Assembly: GCA_947367855.1 (NCBI GenBank) | Contig: CANBFE010000001.1 | Coordinates: forward strand, 124,001 to 188,000 | Length of the DNA: 64,000 nucleotides | From: an uncultured Lachnospiraceae bacterium | GTDB lineage: Bacteria > Bacillota > Clostridia > Lachnospirales > Lachnospiraceae | Direction of reading: 5' to 3' | Part shown: one piece after another, positions 33,884-41,406 of the stretch | Position numbering within the stretch: position 1 is the stretch's first letter | Layout of the letters: each line of letters starts with the position of its first letter | Made by a program: the position numbers and the translations under genes | The notes under the pieces: model-generated | What the model was told of the DNA's origin: nothing | Databases searched by the model: none | What the model saw: only the letters and a program-made list of their open reading frames with translations

Positions 33884-34768
33884 ATGAGAAAAAAGAAAAA
33901 AATCCCTACCGGGCAGGTGGTGTTACATATTTTATTCCTGCTCATGGTGGTCATGTATATCGTACCCTTTCTGATGGTGCTGTCCATCTCATTTACGGAT
34001 GAGGTGTCTCTGGTGCGGGACGGATACCATCTGATTCCCAGGCAGTTTTCGTTGAGCGCATATAAGATGGTGTTCAGTGATCCGACGCAGATCTTTCATT
34101 CCTACCGGACCACCATTATTTTCACGGCAGCCTCCACCTTCCTGGCTGTACTGGTGATGGGGGTGATGGCGTATCCGCTGTCCAGGCCGAATTACCGGTT
34201 TAACCGGCCGGTGTCCTTCTTCGTACTGTTCACCATGCTGTTCAGCGGAGGTATGGTACCGTCCTACCTGCTGATCGTAAAGTATCTGCACCTGAACAAT
34301 ACCATATGGGTCTATATTCTGCCGGGACTGGTATCGGCCTATAACCTGATTATCATCAGAACCAATTACAAGAGTCTTCCGGTGGAGCTGATAGAGGCGG
34401 CGAAGATTGACGGCGCGGGAGAGCTTTATATCTGTTTTAAAATTGTGATGCCGTTGTGCAAACCGGTGCTTGCCAGTATAGGCTTTCTGTTCCTGGTAAA
34501 TAAGTGGAATGACTGGAATACGGCGCTTTTGTATATCACCAAGCCGGATCTGTATTCCCTGCAGTATCTGCTGCAGAAGATTCTGAAGGAGGCGGAGTAT
34601 CTGAAACAGCTGGCCGAGACAGGGCAGCTGATGGGAGGGGAGGTTTTCCCTTCGGAAAGTTTCCGTTACGCCATGGCCATGGTGGCGGCAGGCCCGGTAC
34701 TGTGTATCTTCCCGTTTTTCCAGAAGTATTTTTCCAAAGGAATGACACTGGGCGGCGTAAAGGGTTAA
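33884..34768 (+). CDS. Carbohydrate ABC transporter permease (YtcP/LplC type)
   Basis: A 294-residue permease, partner of the one upstream. It has VVLHILFLLMVVMYIVPFLMVLS at the N-terminus, SFTDEVSLVRDGYHLIPRQFS, FTMLFSGGMVPSYLLI and the EAA loop ELIEAAKIDGAGELYICFKIVMPL, all typical of YtcP/LplC proteins. The C-terminus ends PFFQKYFSKGMTLGGVKG, the conserved family end. The intergenic spacing is 30 bases with GAGGAG ahead of the ATG. Together with the first permease and the solute-binding lipoprotein it forms a CUT1 importer. Confidence 0.93.
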   Translation: MRKKKKIPTGQVVLHILFLLMVVMYIVPFLMVLSISFTDEVSLVRDGYHLIPRQFSLSAYKMVFSDPTQIFHSYRTTIIFTAASTFLAVLVMGVMAYPLSRPNYRFNRPVSFFVLFTMLFSGGMVPSYLLIVKYLHLNNTIWVYILPGLVSAYNLIIIRTNYKSLPVELIEAAKIDGAGELYICFKIVMPLCKPVLASIGFLFLVNKWNDWNTALLYITKPDLYSLQYLLQKILKEAEYLKQLAETGQLMGGEVFPSESFRYAMAMVAAGPVLCIFPFFQKYFSKGMTLGGVKG

Positions 34769-34843
34769 AAGGGTTTTAGGAAGGGGAATACTCACTACCA
34801 GATGTAATTTTTATTAAAATTTATCAAAAAGGAGAGAAAAGTT

Positions 34844-36499
34844 ATGAAAAAAGTAAAACAGTTGGCAGCACTTGGTTTATCTGCGGTAATGATTGCAGGG
34901 CTTTGCGCCTGCGGGGATAACGGCGGACAGGATAACAGCAGCACGCCGGACAGCGCGGCACAGGATTCGTCAGGTCAGGAATCCGCTTCCGGGGAATCTT
35001 CTTCGGAGGAGTCTTCTTCCCAGGAGTCTGTGTCAGATGAAACGGGCGGAGAAGCGGTGACTTTGGAGTGGTGGTACCGGGGCAACGGTGTCCAGAAGGA
35101 CACGGAACTGGTGGAGGATGCCTTTAACGAGCTGCTCAAGACCTATCCGGGCATGGAGAATGTGACGGTTCATTTTAACTGCTATACCGGAGGAGAGTAC
35201 AAAAACTCCGTCATTCTGGCCCAGTCTGCCAATCAGCAGATTGACATTCTGAACACCGTGGGACTTGATTTTGCGGAGGAGGTGGGGAAGGGTTCCTTCC
35301 TGGCTCTGGACGATTACCTGGCTTCCAATGCGGCTCTGAAGGCGGAGCTTCCGGACTGGCTGTGGGAACTGGGCAGCATTGACGGGCATACCTATATCGT
35401 GCCCAATTACCAGAGGGCGGCAAATATGATGTACTTTATAACGCCCAAAGACTACATGGACAAATACGGCGATATTGACGCCATGAGGGAAGTATTCCAG
35501 AACAAAGACAGGGATGTGGAGACCGTTGCGGCCACACTGGAAGCGTACTGCGCAGCCGTCCAGGCAGGCGAGGGCGCACAGAAATACATGCCCTCCCTTG
35601 GCACTTCCTATTCTACCCAGTATGGCTTTATGGACAGATATGATACCATATACGGCAAGTTCATCAAGTCAAAGGACAGCGATACGGTAGAAAATATCTA
35701 TATGACAGAGGATATTTTAAAGGCCTATGAAATATCCGCAGAGTGGTATAAAAAGGGGTATGTGCATCCTGACATTCTGACCATAACCGCCAAGGACTTT
35801 GAAGGCGCCAATATGATGAATGATATTTCCTATATTTACTGTATGAACAACCAGGCGGGAGATGAGGCGTCCGTGTCACAGTATTACAGCGAAACCTATG
35901 GATTTGAGGTGTATGCGATCCCCATCTTTACCAATTATTACATCACCAATACATGGGCGGCAGGCGGCAACGGCGTTACTGCCAAGTGCGCACATCCGGA
36001 TGAGGCCATGCGTCTGATTGAGCTTATGACTATGGAAGAGGGTACGGAGCTTTACAATCTGGTGGTATACGGAATCGAAGGCACTCATTATGAGAAACTG
36101 GATGACACGCATATTAAGACATTGGAATATGACGGCACCCAGGGCGGCGTGGACGCATCCTACGCGGCAATGAAGTGGATTATGGGCAACACCTTCCACG
36201 CATATCTGAACCAGGGCTGCAAGGACGGGGACAATGAACTTGCTCTTGAAATCAACAATGCCACGGACAATGACATTTCCGATTTGATGGGATTTTCGGC
36301 AAATGTAACGGAAATTGCCACACAGCTTGAGCAGACCCAGGCAGTGACGGATGAATACCGCATGGCTCTGGAGAGCGGCGCCATGGGAGACGACTGGAAG
36401 AGCTATTATGATGATTATGCGGGAAAAATGAATAATGCAGGCTTGCAGGATATTCTGACCGCTCTGCAAGAGCAGGTGGACGCCTTCAAGGCAAAATAG
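34844..36499 (+). CDS. Extracellular solute-binding lipoprotein of the sugar ABC transporter
   Basis: A 551-residue lipoprotein with signal MKKVKQLAALGLSAVMIAG and lipobox LCAC (Cys23). A low-complexity Ser/Glu/Gln-rich spacer (about 30-65) keeps the binding domain off the membrane. The mature part begins VTLEWWYRGNGVQKDTELVE, as in LplA/YtcQ-type binding proteins, and contains YIVPNYQRAANMMYF and the large C-terminal lobe with MKWIMGN. It captures the oligosaccharide for the two permeases. Just downstream the DNA changes to structured repeats that separate it from the enzyme genes. Confidence 0.93.
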   Translation: MKKVKQLAALGLSAVMIAGLCACGDNGGQDNSSTPDSAAQDSSGQESASGESSSEESSSQESVSDETGGEAVTLEWWYRGNGVQKDTELVEDAFNELLKTYPGMENVTVHFNCYTGGEYKNSVILAQSANQQIDILNTVGLDFAEEVGKGSFLALDDYLASNAALKAELPDWLWELGSIDGHTYIVPNYQRAANMMYFITPKDYMDKYGDIDAMREVFQNKDRDVETVAATLEAYCAAVQAGEGAQKYMPSLGTSYSTQYGFMDRYDTIYGKFIKSKDSDTVENIYMTEDILKAYEISAEWYKKGYVHPDILTITAKDFEGANMMNDISYIYCMNNQAGDEASVSQYYSETYGFEVYAIPIFTNYYITNTWAAGGNGVTAKCAHPDEAMRLIELMTMEEGTELYNLVVYGIEGTHYEKLDDTHIKTLEYDGTQGGVDASYAAMKWIMGNTFHAYLNQGCKDGDNELALEINNATDNDISDLMGFSANVTEIATQLEQTQAVTDEYRMALESGAMGDDWKSYYDDYAGKMNNAGLQDILTALQEQVDAFKAK

Positions 36500-36529
36500 A
36501 TTAAATTGAGAGGGGCTGCCGCAGGCAGT

Positions 36530-36760
36530 CCCTTTTCGCGACAGGGAAATGCAGCGCAGCGACAAAGTAAAGCCACGAAGGCGGACGAGAGCAAATTTCA
36601 TGAGGGACCTATGGAATGTAGAGCCGTCGCGCAGGGACAAAGTAAAGTCGCGAAGGCGGACGAGAGCAAATTTCATGAGGGACCTATCGAATGAAATTTG
36701 GCTCTCCCATAAGTGCGCCGAAGTGCCTTTACTCTTTAGAGCCGTCGCGCAGCGACTAAA
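36530..36760. repeat. Diverged inverted copies of the GTCGC repeat family
   Basis: Two 75-base direct repeats start at about 36554 and 36629. Each has a degenerate GCGCAG(C/G)GAC core and then GACGAGAGCAAATTTCATGA, part of the same sequence found in the 164-bp units. An intact palindrome GTCGCGCAGCGAC follows at 36744-36756, flanked by TTTAGAGCC and TAAACAG. This is the opposite orientation to the 32322-32690 block. Confidence 0.85.
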
Positions 36761-36763
36761 CAG

Positions 36764-36853
36764 CATGTGCCGAATTTGTGCCCAGAACAATTACTGGCCC
36801 TGTATTTGGGACAGGAATTGTTCTGACAATATCAGGTACAGATTCGGCACATG
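36764..36853. repeat. 90-base inverted repeat before the GH105 gene
   Basis: CATGTGCCGAAT at 36764 pairs with ATTCGGCACATG ending at 36853, and AGAACAATT pairs with AATTGTTCT further in. The left arm matches the end of the 164-bp unit in inverse orientation, so the hairpin appears to come from two opposite copies. It lies between the binding-protein stop and the next ribosome site and may divide transporter from enzyme expression at the RNA level. Confidence 0.85.
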
Positions 36854-36878
36854 CGGAACTGGAATACTAGGAGGAAAG

Positions 36879-39803
36879 ATGGTTCAACAGGAAATGATTG
36901 ACAGGCTGCTTGACGATGCGGCCGGGGCATATGATGAAGCGGAATCCATGGTGGTAAGGGATTACAAAAACTGGGTGGGCGGATACCATACCAGGCGCAC
37001 GGGCAGGACGCATGTGGTGAGGGATACTGCGGATTACGCGGCGGGCGTTCTGCTGTTGAAACGGGAAAAGGACTATGACAGGGCAATAAGGGGATTATAC
37101 CGGCTCTGTGAACTGCAGGATGTGAGAGAGGGCAGCGAAACCTTTGGGCTCTGGCCCTATTATCTGGAAGAAGACCTGGAGCATATGCTTGCGCCGGATT
37201 ATAACTGGTCAGACTTTATCGGCAAGGATTTCATCGGCATATGTATCCTGTGCAGGGACAGGCTGCCGGAGGAGCTGTATTCCAGGCTTCTTGGGGCTGT
37301 CCGCAATGCCATGGAGTGCAGTATCCGGCGGAATGTGGGAGAAGACTACACCAACATGAGCATTATGGGCTGTATGACCATCACTGCGGCGGGGGAGCTT
37401 TTGGGGGATGAGCGGCTTATGGACATTGGAAAGCAGCGTCTGGAGCGGCTGTATGCGTATACCCGGCATAACGGGGCTTTCAGCGAGTACAACAGCTCTG
37501 CCTATGTGCTTGTGGCAATCAACGAAATCATGAGGATGCTGTGTTTTTTCAGAGATGAGAGATGCCGTTTTATTGCCGGGGAACTGAACCGGTATGCATG
37601 GGAGATGCTGGCGGTTCATTACAATTCATCCATCGGCCAGCTGACGCCGCCCCAGGCCAGGGCGTACCGGGATGTGGACAACGGCTCCCTCGCCTGGACA
37701 ATCTGGCAGGGAACCGGGGGAAAATTCGGGAGGCTTCCCGGTGAGGAAGCGCTTCTGAAGGGGGCGGTTTCCCTGGAATCCCTGTGTTTTCCGGCAAAAT
37801 GTCCGGAGGATCTGCTGCCCCTTTTTGAGGAGAGGGAGCGTTTTCTGGCACATACGTATTATCGCCGGAATTCCCTTCGCAGCAGGGAGGCGGATCTGAC
37901 CATCATCCGTGAGCCGGACAGTCCGGATTTGACGGCATATTCCTGGAAAACACCGGGGCTTTCCATGGGGGCTTTCGGGATGTGCGACTGTTGGGGACAG
38001 AGAAGGAATGTGATGGCGGTATGGGACAGGGAGCGGCCGAAGTATTTCAGGCTCCGCTGCATCATGGGAGACCACGATTTCTGTTCCGGTTTTACCCGGG
38101 CCGCCCAGGTGGAAAATAGCATTTTGGGGCATCTGGGCCTGGTGACGGACAGGGGGAGCTTCCATTATATTCTGGATCGGGATAAAAGCGGGTGCTATGA
38201 GACGGAGCGTCTGTATTTCTGCTTTGAACTGGGCGGAGCTACGGGGGAGCTGCGCATCAGGCAGGAGGGAAGGGATTTCCTGATAGAGGATGAGACAGTG
38301 AGAATCCGGCTTCATGTGGAGAAGTGGTTTTTTGATGGGAAAGCGGCGGAGGTGAAGGTTTCCGGGGACGGAAAGGCTGTGATTCTCGCGGGGTATGAAG
38401 GCCCGGTGACATGGTTGGATACCAGGAAGCTTGGGGATACCTGGGGGATTTTCACGCTGACGGCGGAGACAGGAGAAGCCGCATTCCTCAAAGAAAAGAC
38501 AGAGACAGGCGGAGCTGCATTCGCGAAAGAAAAAACAGGAACAGGCGAAGCCGCATTCGCGAAAGAAAAGACAGAGACAGGCAAATCTGCATTCCCCAAA
38601 GAAAACACAGAGACAGGCAATACGGAGGTACCAAATTTGGTAGTAGAAACAGGGGGCGGCAGGGTCCGGGCCAGGTGGAAGTCTGTGGAGGTGGAGGGCT
38701 TCTGCTATCCGGTATCCTACAGACGTGCCATAGGATTGGATCAGCCGGACAGGGCCAGGATGGAGGGACATATTGCGGCCATTCTGCAGCGGATGCAGGG
38801 CATGGAGGCGGACGGCACTGTGAGGGAAAGCTGTCCCATCAGCATTATTTCCATGGATGCCTGGGAGTGGCCCCAGGGAGTAGCCTTATTTGCCATGTAC
38901 CAGTATTACCGGGAGAGCGGGGACAGTTCCGTCCTGCGGTATCTGCAGGAGTGGTTTGGCAGGCAGATGGAAAAGGGGCTTCCCCCGCAGAATATCAATA
39001 CCACCTGTCCCATGCTGACCATGGCGTGCATTTATGAGGAGACGGGAGATGAGAAATATCTGCCGCTGCTGAAGGAGTGGCTTGACGGCGTTATGTACCG
39101 GCTGCCCAGAACGGAGGAAGGCGGCCTGCAGCATGTGGTCAGCGGTATCCTGAATCCCGGGCAGCTCTGGGATGACACCCTGTACATGGCGGTGCTCTTC
39201 CTGGCGCGGATGGGCCGGATTCTGGGGGATGAGAGCTGTATCCAGGAGAGTATCCGCCAGTTCATGGTACATATCAAATATTTGTCGGATGTGGAAAGCG
39301 GGCTTTTCTATCACGGTTGGACATTTCAGGGATGGCACCACTTTGCAGGGGCATTGTGGGGAAGGGGGAATTCGTGGTACACCGCAGGCCTGGTGGATTA
39401 TCTGGAATGCCTGGAGGGAAACCAGGGTGTGCGGGAATTTCTGTTAAGCACGCTGCGGCGGCAGGCGGAGGCCCTGGAACGTTTGCAGGACGAAAGCGGA
39501 TTGTGGCACACGCTTCTGGATGATCCGGAATCCTATCTTGAGACCTCGGCTTCCTGTGCCTTCGCCTATGGGATTTTGAAGGCAGTACGGAAGGGATATC
39601 TGCCGGGAAGGTTTGCGGAGACAGGGGAGCGGGCCGTGGCAGGTGTCCTGGAAAAGATTCGGGAGGACGGAACCGTGGAGGGCGTGTCCTATGGCACACC
39701 TGTCTTTGCAACCCTGCAGGAGTACAGGGAGGTGGAGGTCTGCCCCATGCCTTACGGGCAGTCCATGGCGCTGATGATGTTGGTGGAGGCGTGCAGGGAT
39801 TAA
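36879..39803 (+). CDS. Two-domain glycan enzyme: unknown toroid domain plus GH105 unsaturated glucuronyl hydrolase
   Basis: A 974-residue cytoplasmic protein. The N-terminal 520 residues are mostly helical (YTNMSIMGCMTITAAGELLG, FSEYNSSAYVLVAINEIMRM) followed by a beta-rich part, resembling an (alpha/alpha)6 toroid lyase-like layout of no assigned family. A linker of four 12-residue repeats (about 530-580) follows. The C-terminal 350 residues are GH105 (YteR/YesR-like): WEWPQGVALFAMYQYY, NINTTCPMLTMACIYEETG, LWDDTLYMAVLFLARMG (around D765) and FYHGWTFQGWHHFAGALWGR. GH105 enzymes remove the unsaturated uronic acid left by lyases. The ATG at 36879 follows AGGAGG; the upstream frame is repeat DNA. 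Confidence 0.85.
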   Translation: MVQQEMIDRLLDDAAGAYDEAESMVVRDYKNWVGGYHTRRTGRTHVVRDTADYAAGVLLLKREKDYDRAIRGLYRLCELQDVREGSETFGLWPYYLEEDLEHMLAPDYNWSDFIGKDFIGICILCRDRLPEELYSRLLGAVRNAMECSIRRNVGEDYTNMSIMGCMTITAAGELLGDERLMDIGKQRLERLYAYTRHNGAFSEYNSSAYVLVAINEIMRMLCFFRDERCRFIAGELNRYAWEMLAVHYNSSIGQLTPPQARAYRDVDNGSLAWTIWQGTGGKFGRLPGEEALLKGAVSLESLCFPAKCPEDLLPLFEERERFLAHTYYRRNSLRSREADLTIIREPDSPDLTAYSWKTPGLSMGAFGMCDCWGQRRNVMAVWDRERPKYFRLRCIMGDHDFCSGFTRAAQVENSILGHLGLVTDRGSFHYILDRDKSGCYETERLYFCFELGGATGELRIRQEGRDFLIEDETVRIRLHVEKWFFDGKAAEVKVSGDGKAVILAGYEGPVTWLDTRKLGDTWGIFTLTAETGEAAFLKEKTETGGAAFAKEKTGTGEAAFAKEKTETGKSAFPKENTETGNTEVPNLVVETGGGRVRARWKSVEVEGFCYPVSYRRAIGLDQPDRARMEGHIAAILQRMQGMEADGTVRESCPISIISMDAWEWPQGVALFAMYQYYRESGDSSVLRYLQEWFGRQMEKGLPPQNINTTCPMLTMACIYEETGDEKYLPLLKEWLDGVMYRLPRTEEGGLQHVVSGILNPGQLWDDTLYMAVLFLARMGRILGDESCIQESIRQFMVHIKYLSDVESGLFYHGWTFQGWHHFAGALWGRGNSWYTAGLVDYLECLEGNQGVREFLLSTLRRQAEALERLQDESGLWHTLLDDPESYLETSASCAFAYGILKAVRKGYLPGRFAETGERAVAGVLEKIREDGTVEGVSYGTPVFATLQEYREVEVCPMPYGQSMALMMLVEACRD
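38467..38617 (+). repeat. 36-bp tandem repeat coding for the GH105 linker
   Basis: Four near-identical in-frame units encode 12-residue repeats of the form ETGEAAFLKEKT, with changes at a few positions (ETGGAAFAKEKT, GTGEAAFAKEKT, ETGKSAFPKENT). Confidence 0.9.
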
Positions 39804-39829
39804 GGCAGGCAAATATAGGCGGTACAGGT

Positions 39830-40006
39830 ATAAAATGTGCGCCGGAGGGCCGCTGCCCTTTAGAGCTGTCGCGCAGCGACTTAACAGTAAGAACCCCGTG
39901 TCTGGCACTGGCCGGGTATAAACATCACAGGCAGAGTCGCGAAGGCAAAAAGTGTGCGCCGAAGGGCCGCTGTCCTTCAGAGTCGTCGCGCAGCGACTTA
40001 AGTTAG
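39830..40006. repeat. Two further copies of the GTCGC repeat between GH105 and GH28 genes
   Basis: Two related segments, about 39833-39888 and 39949-40006, share GTGCGCCG(G/A)AGGGCCGCTG, CCTT(T/C)AGAG and then the palindrome GTCGCGCAGCGAC (39868-39880 and 39985-39997). The second runs into the ribosome site of the GH28 gene. Confidence 0.85.
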
Positions 40007-40014
40007 GAGGAATC

Positions 40015-41406
40015 ATGTTGACAATCAGGATAAGTCCCCTGGGCGGGATGACAGAGGAGATGGAAGGAGCCGGGGATACGGCAAGAATACAGGAAGCCAT
40101 AGACGACTGTTTCAGCCGGGGCGGCGGGAAGGTGGTTCTGGAGGAAGGGGTGTATGTGTCAGGGACGCTGCGGCTGAAAAGCCATGTGACGCTGTGCCTT
40201 GCCGGAGGCGCCCTGCTGTTGGGCAGCACGCGGATAGAAGATTACCCGGACAATGAGACCTGCTTTACGGACGCTGTGGGACACAGGAGAGGGCGCGCCC
40301 TGCTGTATGCCGTGGATGCGGAGGATATTGGCCTGGAGGGAGACGGGATCATTGACGGCCGGGGCGGGGAATTTCCGCCGGAGCATCCTGCCCATATGAT
40401 AAGGCCGTTTCTGGTCAGACTGGTACAATGCAGGGAGGTCAGAATCCGGGGTTTGGAATGCAGGCAGTCACCGGCATGGTGCCTGCACCTGCAGGAGTGC
40501 AGCGGTGTATTACTGGAAGAAGTCACGGTGGTCAGCCGGTGCAACGGCAATAATGACGGGATTGACATTGACGGCTGCAGCATGGTGAGAATCCGTAACT
40601 GCAATCTGGACACGGGGGATGATGCCATTTGCCTGAAGGCTACAGGAAAAAAGGCCTGTGAAGGGATATCCGTTACAGGGTGCAGGGTGACTACGGGATG
40701 GTCTGCTTTTAAAATCGGAACGGAGTCCGTGGGTGATTTCCGGGAGATAGAGGTGGCGGACTGCGTATTTTATGATGTAAAGGGATGCGGAATCAAGGTG
40801 GTGCCTGTGGACGGAGGCAGCGTGGAGGGGCTGTACCTGCACGACATCCGCATGGTAAACTGCACCGGACCCATATTTTTCAGCCAGGGAGAGCGGCTGC
40901 GCAGATATTTCGGACAGGGGAAGGAGCAGCCGGGTAGAATTTCCCGTGTGCGTCTGGAACGGATCAGGGCGCATGCGGTCAGCGCCGTGGGAGGATTTTA
41001 TCAGGGAAAGCCCTGGGGAAATGCCAGGGGCTGTGTGGTGTTTTCCGGACTGAAGAATCTGCCCATGGAGGACGTGCGGCTGAAGGACTGCGAATTTGAA
41101 ATGCCCGGGGGCGTGATGGAGGAGGTTTGCGGAAATGTGCCTGAAATGGGGGAGCAGTATCCGGAATTCCATCTTTTTGACCCGCTTCCCTGTTGGGGAA
41201 TGTACCTGCGCCACATTGACGGGATTCAGTGGGAAGGCGTAAAACTGGTCTGCCGGGAGCTAGATGTGCGGCCGGAGACGGCAGGGGAGGATGTCCGGAA
41301 TGTGGTTTGTCCGGAAAGGGATGCAGGATTTGAGGTTCGGAAGGCGGGCCGGGGGGAACCGGAAGCCGGTTCCGTGACAGAAAAGGAGGATGTGGATCAT
41401 GTATGA
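40015..41406 (+). CDS. GH28 family glycoside hydrolase (polygalacturonase-like)
   Basis: A 463-residue right-handed beta-helix enzyme. N-terminus: DTARIQEAIDDCFSRGGGKVVLEEGVYVSGTLRLKSHVTL. Catalytic region: GNNDGIDIDGCS and NLDTGDDAICLKA provide the paired aspartates of GH28, and WSAFKIGTES stands where pectin-binding residues usually lie. GH28 members cleave galacturonic or related bonds in pectin; those next to GH105 and YtcP-type transporters usually act on rhamnogalacturonan fragments. No signal peptide, so it works on imported oligosaccharides. The ATG at 40015 follows TAGGAGG. Its stop overlaps the start of the GH94 gene by eight bases. Confidence 0.88.
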   Translation: MLTIRISPLGGMTEEMEGAGDTARIQEAIDDCFSRGGGKVVLEEGVYVSGTLRLKSHVTLCLAGGALLLGSTRIEDYPDNETCFTDAVGHRRGRALLYAVDAEDIGLEGDGIIDGRGGEFPPEHPAHMIRPFLVRLVQCREVRIRGLECRQSPAWCLHLQECSGVLLEEVTVVSRCNGNNDGIDIDGCSMVRIRNCNLDTGDDAICLKATGKKACEGISVTGCRVTTGWSAFKIGTESVGDFREIEVADCVFYDVKGCGIKVVPVDGGSVEGLYLHDIRMVNCTGPIFFSQGERLRRYFGQGKEQPGRISRVRLERIRAHAVSAVGGFYQGKPWGNARGCVVFSGLKNLPMEDVRLKDCEFEMPGGVMEEVCGNVPEMGEQYPEFHLFDPLPCWGMYLRHIDGIQWEGVKLVCRELDVRPETAGEDVRNVVCPERDAGFEVRKAGRGEPEAGSVTEKEDVDHV

